NCBI RefSeq assembly: GCF_000172635.2
Contig: NC_018632.1
Span: 1,426,001 to 1,490,000 of the forward strand
Direction: 5' to 3'
Source of the DNA: Alteromonas macleodii ATCC 27126
GTDB taxonomy: Bacteria; Pseudomonadota; Gammaproteobacteria; Enterobacterales; Alteromonadaceae
DNA: 64,000 bases
Positions 37,170 to 46,486 of this stretch are shown piece after piece; position 1 is the first letter of the stretch; each line of letters starts with the position of its first letter. The notes beneath the pieces are model-generated. The model had not been told where the DNA came from, did no database searches, and worked only from the letters and a program-made list of their open reading frames with translations. A program made the position numbers and the translations under genes.

Positions 37170-38440
37170 TTACATCGGCTGAGCGAGTAATTGAAGTGAA
37201 TAATGCAAGTCCACAGGAAAGCGCAAATCGTGCATATGGCCTAGCTGAGGGCGCATCTAATACTAAATCGACAAATAGTGTTGGTGTGCCTTCTACGCAG
37301 TCGAGTGTAGTGCTGCGCATTGCGACATTACACGATCTTGCTTCGCTTCAGCACATTGAGCAAACTTGTTTCACCACCGACAGGCTAAGTAAAAGTCGTT
37401 TCAAATTTTACATTGATGCACAGCACGCAGAGCTTATTGTGGCCGAGCGTGAGCCGTCGACTTCAAGTTCTAACCTCGACAAAAATAAGCCGAGTGTAAA
37501 TAGCATTGTTGGCTATGGACTGTTGCTACTACGTCGTGGAACGCAGCTCACTAGACTGTATTCTATCGCAGTCTTGCCTGAGGCGAGAGGGCTTGGCGTT
37601 GCTGAAAAGCTCATAAATAGCTTGGGGGAGCGGGCGCTTTTGCGGGGAAAGCGATTTATGCGCCTGGAAGTGGCAGTAGGTAATGCCGGCGCCATTGCTC
37701 TGTATAAAAAATTAGGGTTTAGTCAGTTTGGTATGTATACCGATTACTACGACGATCACACTGACGCATTACGTATGCAAAAAGTGTTGGTGCCGAGTAA
37801 ATCAGTTAAGCCAGAGGTTTATCCGTGGTACCAACAAACGACTGATTTTACCTGCGGTCCATCAGCATTAATGATGGCAATGTGTGCATTGAACAATCGC
37901 TATGAAATGACCCAAGAAAAAGAACTATCGTTGTGGCGTACTGCGACCACGATATTTATGATGTCAGGTCATGGCGGTTGCCACCCGGTGGGATTAGCGC
38001 TCGCCGCGGTAAACGAAGGTTATGCAGCGAAAGTGGTCATCAATCAGGATGTCCCGCTTTTTGTTGATGGCGTTAGAGATACTAACAAGAAAGCGATAGT
38101 CGAAAATGTTGAGTCGCAGTTTATGGCAGAGGCACGTAGAAAAGGCATTTCTGTTGAAATCTCTGACTGGCGAGTTGATGTTATCGACCAAACCCTTAAA
38201 GCTGGCGGGGCAGTATTGTGCTTAATCAGCACATACGCGTTCGATAAGAAAAAGGTTCCCCATTGGGTTGCGGTGACTAGCTGCGATTCTCATTGCTATT
38301 ATCTGCACGATCCAGATGCGAGTGAGGGGCAGCCTGTCGAGTATCAACACATTCCGGTTGCCCGCGAAGACTTTCTAAGGCTTGCCAGCTATGGCACGCG
38401 TAAAGTAAGAACATTGGTACTCCTTAAAAAGAAAAAGTAA
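37166..38440 (+). CDS. GNAT acetyltransferase fused to C39-like cysteine peptidase
   Basis: A two-domain protein of 424 aa. After a 45-residue polar, low-complexity N-terminus, residues 48-210 form a GNAT domain (LYSIAVLPEARGLGVAEKLI; GNAGAIALYKKLGF). Residues 215-424 form a papain-like C39 domain: catalytic Cys in QQTTDFTCGPSALMMAM near 229, His in KKVPHWVAVTSCD near 370, and Asp in YLHDPD. All three catalytic residues appear present. It is translationally coupled to the ATP-grasp ligase, suggesting ligation, acetylation and cleavage of a shared peptide substrate. Confidence 0.87.
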   Translation: MITSAERVIEVNNASPQESANRAYGLAEGASNTKSTNSVGVPSTQSSVVLRIATLHDLASLQHIEQTCFTTDRLSKSRFKFYIDAQHAELIVAEREPSTSSSNLDKNKPSVNSIVGYGLLLLRRGTQLTRLYSIAVLPEARGLGVAEKLINSLGERALLRGKRFMRLEVAVGNAGAIALYKKLGFSQFGMYTDYYDDHTDALRMQKVLVPSKSVKPEVYPWYQQTTDFTCGPSALMMAMCALNNRYEMTQEKELSLWRTATTIFMMSGHGGCHPVGLALAAVNEGYAAKVVINQDVPLFVDGVRDTNKKAIVENVESQFMAEARRKGISVEISDWRVDVIDQTLKAGGAVLCLISTYAFDKKKVPHWVAVTSCDSHCYYLHDPDASEGQPVEYQHIPVAREDFLRLASYGTRKVRTLVLLKKKK

Positions 38441-38565
38441 CACGAATTTTTGCTTAGGCCTGAGGCACGGAGAATGCTTGAGGCCTCATACCATTAGTCC
38501 GCAAAGATAAATAGCCACTCAGCGAAACTTAAAATAGCCATAACCGTGGCGTGTCATCGCAGGTA

Positions 38566-38847
38566 TTAGTGATGAACTCGTGTAACGTTAACCTTTTTAT
38601 TTAGCGTTTTAAGTTGTTTTACTAATTGAGAAAGCTCTTTCACCGAACCTGAATAATCAATGTGCTTATTCATTTCCTGGCCTTTCACAGCACTTCTATA
38701 AAGCGCCTCACTTTCAAAACACGCAGTTTGCTCATTAAGCGTGTTCCATTCCGCTTTTAGGTCACTTGGAATACAGTGGCGTTTTGCAATAATTTTGTCT
38801 TTTATTTGCAACACTTTCCCGATTAATAATTGTGCATCTGTTGGCAT
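38566..38847 (-). CDS. Hypothetical 93-aa protein
   Basis: A small soluble helical protein of unknown family (MPTDAQLLIGKVLQIKDKII; last 30 residues basic and coiled-coil-like). The start at 38847 is chosen because GGAG lies 8 bases upstream. An in-frame ATG 36 codons earlier would add a leader that looks untranslated. It contains two Cys. It stands alone. Confidence 0.7.
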   Translation of the reverse strand: MPTDAQLLIGKVLQIKDKIIAKRHCIPSDLKAEWNTLNEQTACFESEALYRSAVKGQEMNKHIDYSGSVKELSQLVKQLKTLNKKVNVTRVHH

Positions 38848-39304
38848 AATAATATCTCCTGTATAGCTTTTTGTGCTTAAGTTGCTGTTTATCAAAGGCA
38901 TTAAGTGTTTACTTTGATAGACGTAGTGTAAATTCAGCAACATCTCAACACACACTCATAATAAGTGTTGCAGCAAAGATGCCAACTCTTACTAGTAGAT
39001 GACTTAGAACACGCCAAATGTGCCTAAATGCGGATTGCAACTGTTGAGGCTCACTAAAGCGAGAAAGAGAGCGAGGAAAAGAGAGCGAGGAAAAGCTAAA
39101 AGGAAAAATAGCGAAGCCGGCTAACGGATAGAGAAAAGCCCGAGCGATTTTAGTGCATGGCTTGCATGACGCCTTGAAATCTCAGGCCATGAAATATCAG
39201 AGCCATGCTGCTCATTAAGATCTAATGTGTTGGTTTAGTGGGACTGGTAGAAGTGGCTTTTTAAAAAAATAATAAACCACGTATTAACAAGATAAACCCA
39301 AGTG
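38848..39304. other. Intergenic region with a 14-bp tandem repeat
   Basis: About 450 bases without a supported gene. Two perfect tandem copies of GAGAGCGAGGAAAA lie at 39067-39094 in a purine-rich tract. The rest has no clear structure. Confidence 0.6.
39067..39094 (+). repeat. Two 14-bp tandem copies
   Basis: GAGAGCGAGGAAAA occurs at 39067-39080 and 39081-39094 without mismatch, within a purine-rich stretch. This looks like a slippage duplication. Confidence 0.85.
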
Positions 39305-39331
39305 CTATTTATAAGCGTAGCGCTTGGGTTT
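39293..39331 (-). terminator. Possible terminator overlapping the end of the DUF2937-like gene
   Basis: AAACCCAAG/CTTGGGTTT arms pair across the last codons and stop of the leftward gene. The tail is only weakly T-rich. Confidence 0.45.
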
Positions 39332-39826
39332 ATTTTTAATTTTCTTTACCTGACAATAGCAGAAGTGTGGCGTCCAAATTAACAGATTAAGTAAGATAGC
39401 GGTAACAAGGCTGAACACAATTGACGAAGGCGTTAGTGGGACAGAGGGGCTGAAATTATCTAACACGCGCTTCAGCGTACCATATTGAGAAGGCGAGGCC
39501 ATAAACACAAGCTTTTCGAAGTAATGACCGTGCTCTAGCTTCCTCATACCTTGCTCTAAAGTGGTGATCTGGGCGAAGCGTGTGGCTTTCATCGAGGCAT
39601 TCTCTCGCACAACTGGCTCACTGTTTTTCTGTAAGCTTTCAAGCATGGCTTCAACCGAAGAAAAACCATGCTGCTTGGCGAGCGCTGACGAACTAGAAAC
39701 TTCATCTCTCAGTGCATCATAATAACCATTGAGGTATTGACGATAATGATCCGCCAAGATGGGGACTTGAAGTGTAATGATAAACAAGACTGCAAATACA
39801 ACTTTATCTAAAACACGTACTATCAT
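39305..39826 (-). CDS. DUF2937-like membrane protein
   Basis: A 173-aa protein with an N-terminal membrane helix (VVFAVLFIITLQVPILADHY), a helical soluble middle (HYRQYLNGYYDALRDEVSSS...MLESLQKNSE) and a second helix near the C-terminus (SSIVFSLVTAILLNLLIWTPHF), ending in a basic tail. The layout and the motif LQVPxLxDxYRQ fit DUF2937, whose function is unknown. It is monocistronic. Confidence 0.72.
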   Translation of the reverse strand: MIVRVLDKVVFAVLFIITLQVPILADHYRQYLNGYYDALRDEVSSSSALAKQHGFSSVEAMLESLQKNSEPVVRENASMKATRFAQITTLEQGMRKLEHGHYFEKLVFMASPSQYGTLKRVLDNFSPSVPLTPSSIVFSLVTAILLNLLIWTPHFCYCQVKKIKNKPKRYAYK

Positions 39827-39998
39827 TCAAATCTCGCTATAAACACTCTGCATTAATGATCTAATTAGTGACCCGCTTTAAAGTTGAATGTTCACTCTAT
39901 AACAAAACTAACATCAACCCTCGGGCCAATTGACGTCAACTGGTGGTTCAAAACTCATATTTCACCCAAGAAGATAGTTAGCGTAACAATCTCACACA

Positions 39999-41264
39999 CT
40001 ATTTCAAGGCGGTGTAAATCGCATGGGTCAGCTTACTTAACTGCTCGGAAGATATAATGTAAGGAGGCATAATGTATACCAATTTCCCGAATGGCCGTAT
40101 CCACACGCCATGTTTCACAAAATGGCGTTGAATTTCGGCAACATTGACGGGATTTACCGTCTCGACTACCCCTATAGCACCTAACACCCTTACGTCAGCG
40201 ACTCTCGGCAAGTCTGCACATTTTGCCAATTCGGCTTGTAATTGTTTCTCAATAGCAGGAACTTGTTGCTGCCAATGATTTTCGTTAATTAGCGACAGAC
40301 TGGCATTGGCCACCGCGCAGGCTAACGGGTTGCCCATGTATGTGGGGCCGTGCATAAATACGCCAGGCTCCCCTTGGCAAACCCCTAAAGCCACGTCTTC
40401 GGTACACAAGGTCGCGGCCAGTGTCATATAACCACCCGTAATCGCTTTACCCAAACACATGATGTCAGGCGAAATACCTGCATGCTCACAAGCGAAGAGC
40501 TTACCTGTACGGCCGAAGCCAGTGGCAATTTCATCGCAAATCAAAAGTACGTCGTAGGTATCGCAAAGCTGTCGGCAGCGCTTTAAGTATTCGGGGTGAT
40601 AAATACGCATGCCGCCTGCGCCTTGAACAACAGGTTCTAGGATAAGGGCTGCCATCGTGTGGTGATGCTTTTCAAAAATCTCTTCAAGTGGAAGAATGTC
40701 ATCTTCGCTAAACGTTTGGCCAAAGCGAGTTTGAGGAGCGGGCGCAAAAATCTGCTTGCTTAGTACACCCTCAAATAAACTATGCATGCCGTTAACGGGA
40801 TCGCACACGCTCATTGCAGCGAACGTGTCGCCATGGTAGCCATTGCGCGGCGCGACAATGCGTGACTTCTCTGAGCGCCCCTGACACGCCCAATACTGAA
40901 TCGCCATCTTTATCGCAACTTCAACAGACACTGAGCCAGAGTCTGCTAAAAATACACGCTCTAAACCTGCCGGCACCATGTTCAGTAACGATTTACACAA
41001 ATCTACCGCCGGCTGGTGGGTAATACCGCCAAACATAACGTGAGAAAATGCGTCAATTTGCTTGTGCGCAGCATCGTTGAGTACAGGATGGTTGTAACCG
41101 TGAATAGCTGCCCACCAGCTAGACATGCCATCTACTAGCACTTCACTTGTGGCCAAGGTAAGTTCAGCGCCTTTTGCACCAACTACTTCATAGCAGGGAA
41201 GGGGATTAACCGCCGAGGTATAAGGGTGCCAAATGTGTTGTTTATCAAATTCTATATTGTTCAC
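39999..41264 (-). CDS. bioA: Adenosylmethionine-8-amino-7-oxononanoate aminotransferase
   Basis: A PLP enzyme of 421 aa converting KAPA to DAPA with SAM as amino donor, the third biotin step. [12 protein letters not shown] (substrate-binding N-terminus), [37 protein letters not shown] (PLP Asp) and the Schiff-base Lys in [15 protein letters not shown] are all present. It begins with GTG (41264) and lacks a strong Shine-Dalgarno sequence, which may keep expression low. It diverges from bioBFCD, the common gammaproteobacterial arrangement. Confidence 0.97.
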   Translation of the reverse strand: MNNIEFDKQHIWHPYTSAVNPLPCYEVVGAKGAELTLATSEVLVDGMSSWWAAIHGYNHPVLNDAAHKQIDAFSHVMFGGITHQPAVDLCKSLLNMVPAGLERVFLADSGSVSVEVAIKMAIQYWACQGRSEKSRIVAPRNGYHGDTFAAMSVCDPVNGMHSLFEGVLSKQIFAPAPQTRFGQTFSEDDILPLEEIFEKHHHTMAALILEPVVQGAGGMRIYHPEYLKRCRQLCDTYDVLLICDEIATGFGRTGKLFACEHAGISPDIMCLGKAITGGYMTLAATLCTEDVALGVCQGEPGVFMHGPTYMGNPLACAVANASLSLINENHWQQQVPAIEKQLQAELAKCADLPRVADVRVLGAIGVVETVNPVNVAEIQRHFVKHGVWIRPFGKLVYIMPPYIISSEQLSKLTHAIYTALK

Positions 41265-41301
41265 AAATTAACCGTTAGTAAATGTTTTAAATTGGTCAGA
41301 G

Positions 41302-41329
41302 TTGACAACTCGATATTGGGGCATAGACT
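41302..41329 (+). promoter_or_regulatory. Candidate bioB promoter with embedded dyad
   Basis: TTGACA (41302-41307) and TAGACT (41324-41329) with 16 bases between, 30 bases before bioB. The -35 lies inside a 13-base dyad GAGTTG-A-CAACTC (41299-41311). A classical BirA operator was not found in this intergenic region. Confidence 0.5.
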
Positions 41330-41362
41330 AAGCCAGCAATAATAATTAGTAAAGGACAGTCA

Positions 41363-42487
41363 ATGACGCTGGCTAGTGCGCCTTCTGCGCAAACGACAAC
41401 TATTCGAAACGATTGGACCAAAGCCGAAGTCGAAGCTTTGTTTGCCATGCCATTTAACGATTTACTGTTTAATGCCCAAGTGGTGCATAGGCAGCATTTT
41501 AATCCGAATGAAGTGCAGGTTAGCACGCTTTTGTCGATTAAAACCGGTGCTTGTCCTGAAGACTGTAAGTACTGCCCGCAAAGTGCTCGGTATGATACGG
41601 GCCTAGAGAAAGAGCGCCTGCTAGAAATTGAAAAAGTCATCCAGCGTGCGAAAGAAGCAAAGCATGTAGGCTCAACCCGTTTTTGTATGGGGGCTGCTTG
41701 GCGAAACCCGCGCGACAGAGACATGCCTTACATTTTAAAAATGGTTGAAGAGGTGAAAAGCTTAGGCTTAGAAACCTGCATGACGCTGGGTATGTTAACC
41801 CGCGATCAAGCTGTGGCCTTAAAGCAAGCGGGCCTTGATTATTATAATCACAACCTTGATACCTCTCCGGAATACTACGGCGATATTATCACGACCCGTA
41901 CTTACCAGGACCGATTGAATACGTTAGAGAACGTGCGTGCTGCAGGTATGAATGTTTGCTCTGGGGGAATTGTTGGCATGGGAGAAACGGTGAGCGATCG
42001 CGCTAGTATGTTAGTGCAATTAGCAAACCTTCCTGAGCAGCCTCAAAGTGTACCTATTAATATGTTGGTTAAAGTAAAAGGTACGCCACTCGATAGTGTA
42101 GAAGACTTGGACTATTTTGAGTTTATTCGCACTATTGCCGTTGCCCGTATTATGATGCCTAAGTCACATGTGCGCTTGTCGGCAGGCCGCGAAGCAATGA
42201 ACGAACAAATGCAGGCGCTTTGCTTTATGGCAGGTGCGAATTCCATTTTCTATGGCTGCAAGCTGTTAACCACGTCAAATCCAGATACCCATGAAGATGT
42301 AATGCTGTTCAAAAAGCTTGGTATTAATACTGAGCGTACAAGGGATTACTCAGACGAAGCACATCAACAAGTGTTAGAAGAAGAAATTGCCCAGCAACAA
42401 GAACAAGCCGACGACAGTAACGACTTGTTTATTGATGCAACCAAGCCTAAGGTAGCGCCAAAGAAACAGCATTTAAAGGAGGCGTAA
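41363..42487 (+). CDS. bioB: Biotin synthase
   Basis: A radical-SAM enzyme inserting sulfur into dethiobiotin. The cluster motif [11 protein letters not shown] lies near residues 57-67. ARG-like and second-cluster residues follow ([46 protein letters not shown]). At 374 aa it is longer than E. coli BioB (346) through a Gln/Glu-rich C-terminal tail. AAAGGA precedes the ATG. Its stop overlaps the bioF start as TAATG. Confidence 0.97.
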   Translation: MTLASAPSAQTTTIRNDWTKAEVEALFAMPFNDLLFNAQVVHRQHFNPNEVQVSTLLSIKTGACPEDCKYCPQSARYDTGLEKERLLEIEKVIQRAKEAKHVGSTRFCMGAAWRNPRDRDMPYILKMVEEVKSLGLETCMTLGMLTRDQAVALKQAGLDYYNHNLDTSPEYYGDIITTRTYQDRLNTLENVRAAGMNVCSGGIVGMGETVSDRASMLVQLANLPEQPQSVPINMLVKVKGTPLDSVEDLDYFEFIRTIAVARIMMPKSHVRLSAGREAMNEQMQALCFMAGANSIFYGCKLLTTSNPDTHEDVMLFKKLGINTERTRDYSDEAHQQVLEEEIAQQQEQADDSNDLFIDATKPKVAPKKQHLKEA

Positions 42488-43848
42488 TGGCCTTTCACTG
42501 GTTAGACGATTCGCTGAGCGCGCGTGCCGAGCAAGGCTTGCTGCGCCAGCGCCACTGCCAACAATACGAAAAAGACAACATTATTTGTATTAACGGTGAG
42601 CACTATCTTAACTTTTCAAGCAATGACTACCTAGGCATGCGCCAGCATGAGGGTGTATTGCAAAGTTGGGTTGAGGGGCTAGCGCAATTTGGTGGTGGCA
42701 GTGGTGCATCGCCTTTGGTAACTGGGCACACACAGGCTCATTTGGCGCTAGAAGCCTACATTGCCGATGGGTTAAACCGAGAAGCTGCGCTGTTGTTTAA
42801 CTCTGGCTTTGCCGCCAATCAGGCACTGTGCATGGCACTTTTTCCTCACATGTCTCTCCCTAATAAAAGCGCGAGTGCGGGTCATATTATTGCCGACAAG
42901 CTCATGCACGCTTCGTTTTTAGAGGGTGCGCAATGTGTATCTGACAGCGCTAAGCTTCGCCGTTTCAAGCATAACGATCTAAGTCATTTAGAGAGCGTGC
43001 TATCAAACGTTTGTCACAGCCAGTTATCCGATGCGGTTGGTAATTCTGATGCAAACCAGCAAGACATTCTGATTGCCAGTGAAGGTGTGTTTAGTATGGA
43101 CGGTGACGTAGCGCCTTGCGAAGGTATCGCTGAACTGGCCGCTAAATATAATGCATGGTTCATGTTAGACGATGCACACGGTATGGGTGTATTGGGTGAA
43201 AACGGTTTTGGCACAGCAGAAGCACTAAACTTAAGCCAGCAACAAGCGCCTATTGTTATGGGAACATTTGGCAAAGCAGTGGGCACGGCCGGCGCCTTTA
43301 TTGCAGGAAGCCAAACCCTAATTGATTATCTGGTGAATTTTTCTAAACATTATGTGTATTCCACTGCCATGCCACCAGCACAAGCGGTCGCGACGTTGTA
43401 CTCTCTTACACATATCGCCAGTGATACTGCCCGCCGCGAAACGCTGCATAACAATATCGCCTATTTCAGAGACTCGTTTCAAAAGCGTTTTGGACAGACA
43501 CTCAATTCAAGCGAGAAAGACAAAGCACCAATTGAAATCACTTTGGGGCAATCGCAAAGCGCGATTCAGCCTATTATCGTTGGTAGCCCAGAACGTGCAG
43601 TTGCACTAAGTGACGGGCTAAAACAGCGCGGCATTTGGGCAACGGCTATCAGGCAGCCTACTGTACCGAAAAACCAAGACAGGCTGCGTATTACGCTTAC
43701 GTCAAATCATTCATCACAGGATATTGACGTATTGCTTGATGCCCTAGAGCTTTCACTTAATAACTTTCTGTTAAGTGAGACTTCAGTAGAAAAAGAATCA
43801 GACAGCGCTGTGAATACTCCTGACTCTGTAAGTAAAAAAGAGATGTAA
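42487..43848 (+). CDS. bioF: 8-amino-7-oxononanoate synthase
   Basis: A PLP enzyme condensing pimeloyl-ACP with alanine, the first committed step of the biotin ring pathway. Features: YLNFSSNDYLGM, GSGASPLVTGHTQAHLALE, DDAHGMGVLGENG (PLP Asp/His) and the Lys in MGTFGKAVGTAGAFI. At 453 aa it exceeds E. coli BioF (384) by internal insertions and a polar C-terminal tail of about 25 residues (VEKESDSAVNTPDSVSKKEM). It overlaps the bioB stop by one base and lies 2 bases before bioC. Confidence 0.95.
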   Translation: MAFHWLDDSLSARAEQGLLRQRHCQQYEKDNIICINGEHYLNFSSNDYLGMRQHEGVLQSWVEGLAQFGGGSGASPLVTGHTQAHLALEAYIADGLNREAALLFNSGFAANQALCMALFPHMSLPNKSASAGHIIADKLMHASFLEGAQCVSDSAKLRRFKHNDLSHLESVLSNVCHSQLSDAVGNSDANQQDILIASEGVFSMDGDVAPCEGIAELAAKYNAWFMLDDAHGMGVLGENGFGTAEALNLSQQQAPIVMGTFGKAVGTAGAFIAGSQTLIDYLVNFSKHYVYSTAMPPAQAVATLYSLTHIASDTARRETLHNNIAYFRDSFQKRFGQTLNSSEKDKAPIEITLGQSQSAIQPIIVGSPERAVALSDGLKQRGIWATAIRQPTVPKNQDRLRITLTSNHSSQDIDVLLDALELSLNNFLLSETSVEKESDSAVNTPDSVSKKEM

Positions 43849-43850
43849 CG

Positions 43851-44933
43851 ATGTCACTAAGTCCCGCTATAAAAGCTGCTATGTCGGCAGAATCGAGAAG
43901 TCTCTTCGACGGTAAGCTGTCGCGTGACGCGGCGCAGGCGGCTTTTAAGGCAAACGGGGTTTTTTCGTCCGAGGCACCTCTCGATTTTAAAAGTGCGACC
44001 AACGCTGAAGGGGCTCTCACAGTTAAAAGTGCTTACCCTTCTGATTGCTCCTCCAAAGCTTCGGCCAATATGCATGCCGAGGAGAAGGCAAAAACTGAGG
44101 GCTATATTACAGCTGAAGGCTCTATAACAATTAAAGGCGCTGCAAAAGCTGAGCGTAATGGTACTGCTTCAACAATTAATGAGCAGGACGTGGCACATCG
44201 TTTTTCAAAAGCGGCTGTGCAGTACAACAGTATTGCGGGTGTTCAGCGCATTATTGCTAAGCAGGCATTAGCGAACTTACCGATAGACTTACAGGGTACG
44301 GTTCTTGATATCGGCTGTGGTACTGGCATTCATACCCAAACCCTTGCAAATAAAGGTGCAGCCGCAACTGGCGTAGACATTGCCGAGGGCATGTTAGCGC
44401 AGGCCAGAAAAATGTACTCTGACCCCATTTTCGTGGAAGGTAGTGCTGTTGATTTGCCTTTCTGTGATAGCCAATTTTCAACCGTATTTTCATCTATGGC
44501 GCTTCAGTGGGTTAGCGATACTGGGATTGTTGCTAATGAGATAGCGCGAGTGCTTGAAAAGAGTGGTATTGCCGAGCTGGCGATTATGGTGGCGGGTTCA
44601 TTTAGTGAGCTTAAAACGGCGCGCAAAGTAGCGCAGCTTCCACAGGCCGAAACCTATATGCCAACAACCGCACAATGGGTAAATGGCTTTAAGCAGTCGG
44701 CCCTTGCTTTGCAACGGGTGATTACCAAGGACTATGTCGATACTCACTGCGATATTATGTCGCTATTGCGCTCTGTGAAAGGGGTGGGGGCAGGAGAGAC
44801 CGGCCAAAAACAACCGCCGCTAACCCGTCGAGATATTAAAAAATTAGCCATGGCTTACAGCAATATGAGCGGTGTAGAAAGTAAGTTACCGCTTACCTAC
44901 CGCGTGAGTCATTTTAGATTGGAAAAACGATGA
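43851..44933 (+). CDS. bioC: Malonyl-ACP O-methyltransferase with long N-terminal extension
   Basis: A SAM methyltransferase that methylates malonyl-ACP so fatty-acid synthesis can build the pimeloyl chain. The SAM motif I is VLDIGCGTGIHTQTLA near residue 148, followed by GVDIAEGML and FSSMALQWVSD. The enzyme core begins near residue 108 (NEQDVAHRFSKAAVQYN), where E. coli BioC starts. The preceding 105 residues are Ala/Ser/Glu-rich and repetitive (AEGALTVKSA, AEGSITIKGA). No nearer start with a ribosome-binding site is evident. Start uncertain. Confidence 0.9.
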   Translation: MSLSPAIKAAMSAESRSLFDGKLSRDAAQAAFKANGVFSSEAPLDFKSATNAEGALTVKSAYPSDCSSKASANMHAEEKAKTEGYITAEGSITIKGAAKAERNGTASTINEQDVAHRFSKAAVQYNSIAGVQRIIAKQALANLPIDLQGTVLDIGCGTGIHTQTLANKGAAATGVDIAEGMLAQARKMYSDPIFVEGSAVDLPFCDSQFSTVFSSMALQWVSDTGIVANEIARVLEKSGIAELAIMVAGSFSELKTARKVAQLPQAETYMPTTAQWVNGFKQSALALQRVITKDYVDTHCDIMSLLRSVKGVGAGETGQKQPPLTRRDIKKLAMAYSNMSGVESKLPLTYRVSHFRLEKR

Positions 44934-45700
44934 GGCAGTATTTCATTACCGGTACCGACACCGAGGTAGGTAAAACCTATGTCACCTGCCAACTACTACA
45001 AGCTGCGCAAAAAGCCTCGTTAAGCGCCATCGGCTACAAGCCTATTGCGGCCGGATGCGAACAGATAAACGGCGAGTGGGTTAACGAAGATGCGCTAAAT
45101 ATTCAGAAAGCGTGCTCCAAAATACGCGCAAATAAAGCCATTAAAATTACAGACAATAACGAGCTAAAAAGCGTAAATGAAAACAACGAAGAAAGTGGAC
45201 AGACACTTCCTTTGCATCAAATAAATCCAATTGCACTAAAGCCGGCTATTGCGCCACATATTGCTGCCCTTGAAGAAGGCGTGGCGTTAACGTTTGACGA
45301 AATAGCTAGAGGGCTTGATGAACTGCACGCCTATCAACCCGATCTTCTGTTAATGGAAGGTGCAGGTGGGTGGCGTTTACCGCTAACGGTAGGTGATGAG
45401 TATACGCCCACTTACTATCTTTCTGATGTCGTGAAAACACTCAAAATGGATGTGATTTTAGTTGTAGGCATGCGCTTAGGTTGTTTGAATCATGCGCTAC
45501 TAACCGCAGAAGCAATTCGTGCTGATGGACTTACCATTAAAGGATGGGTTGCGAACGACATCACAGGTAACATGACGCGGTACCAAGAAAATATTCATTC
45601 TCTTAAAGCCATGTTACCCGAGCCGCTACTGGCAGAAATTCCCTACCAAGTAACGCCTAATGATGAGGCACTATTCGCCGCTATCAAGCAAATAAGTTAA
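44930..45700 (+). CDS. bioD: Dethiobiotin synthetase
   Basis: An ATP-dependent enzyme closing the ureido ring of dethiobiotin. The P-loop GTDTEVGKT lies at residues 8-16, with GYKPIAAGCE and the conserved MEGAGGWRLPL. Its 256 aa (E. coli BioD 225) reflect a polar insertion near residues 63-95 (IKITDNNELKSVNENNEESG). The start overlaps bioC as ATGA. The last 30 bases overlap the convergent pepE gene. Confidence 0.95.
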   Translation: MRQYFITGTDTEVGKTYVTCQLLQAAQKASLSAIGYKPIAAGCEQINGEWVNEDALNIQKACSKIRANKAIKITDNNELKSVNENNEESGQTLPLHQINPIALKPAIAPHIAALEEGVALTFDEIARGLDELHAYQPDLLLMEGAGGWRLPLTVGDEYTPTYYLSDVVKTLKMDVILVVGMRLGCLNHALLTAEAIRADGLTIKGWVANDITGNMTRYQENIHSLKAMLPEPLLAEIPYQVTPNDEALFAAIKQIS

Positions 45701-46393
45701 ATCATCACCTGAACTGATTGGCGTTTTTTCTTCACCTAGAAAGATAAAGCCGTCTTTTTCACCCACTAGGCTAAGTTGATTATTAGTAAGGCGCAGCGCT
45801 GTGCCTTCGCGAATAGCAACTACTGGTGTGGTTGGATTAAGCGTAGTGAACTCTGCCAAACGTTGGTCGCGGGTTTCGCCATTGTGACCCGGCGGCTGAT
45901 AATCGGTGTAATGTGGGTTTAACTGAAACGGCACGATATCTAGTGCATCAAAACTCGGCGGCTCGATAATGGGCATGTCGTTAGTGGTTCTAATTGATTG
46001 ACCACAAATATTCGAACCCGCACTCCAGCCAATATAAGGAGTACAATCGGCGATGGCGTGCTTTATTGGCACAATAAGCGCGTTTGCATAAAGAGTAGAA
46101 AGCAGGTGAAAGGTGTTTCCACCGCCTACAACAATGGCTTGGCCGTTTTTCTTTGCGTTATTTACAGCAGCAACCGGATCTTCAACGGAATGTAGCCCAG
46201 TAACCTTGCACTCTGGCAGGGCGGTAGCAACGGCGTCTACATAGCTATCGTACGTTTGAGTGACGGCGGCGTAAGGAACAAATAGAAGGTCGCGAATTTC
46301 GCCTAAGTGTGCAAAAATAAGCGCTCTAGCGTGCTCTAAGTAAGTCTCGTCGCCTTGGCGTGAGCTACTTAGCATAAGTACATGTGCGGTCAT
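45671..46393 (-). CDS. pepE: Peptidase E (alpha-aspartyl dipeptidase)
   Basis: A cytoplasmic serine peptidase of family S51 that cleaves Asp-X dipeptides. The nucleophile is in IGWSAGSNI near residue 120, with GGGNTFHLL before it and NPHYTDY holding the His. The start at 46393 (MTAHVLMLSSS) is set by GGAG 8 bases upstream, and an in-frame ATG 11 codons earlier is disfavoured. About 240 aa, near E. coli PepE (229). The 3' end overlaps bioD by 30 bases in the opposite direction. Confidence 0.93.
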   Translation of the reverse strand: MTAHVLMLSSSRQGDETYLEHARALIFAHLGEIRDLLFVPYAAVTQTYDSYVDAVATALPECKVTGLHSVEDPVAAVNNAKKNGQAIVVGGGNTFHLLSTLYANALIVPIKHAIADCTPYIGWSAGSNICGQSIRTTNDMPIIEPPSFDALDIVPFQLNPHYTDYQPPGHNGETRDQRLAEFTTLNPTTPVVAIREGTALRLTNNQLSLVGEKDGFIFLGEEKTPISSGDDLTYLLDSGE

Positions 46394-46486
46394 ACTAACT
46401 CCACAATTTTTCTGACGGCGTATCATACGTGAAACTAGGCATAAAGTTTAGTCACGCTCCGTCACTGTGTTGAAATAGGATTTTGA

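Noticed and set aside
41265..41362. BirA operator between bioA and bioB
   Set aside because: I looked for TTGTAAACC with its inverted partner at about 15-16 bases and found only fragments (TTAACC, GTTGACAA) at the wrong distance.
43014..43286. Minus-strand frame inside bioF
   Set aside because: Fully inside a strongly conserved gene and without its own start signals.
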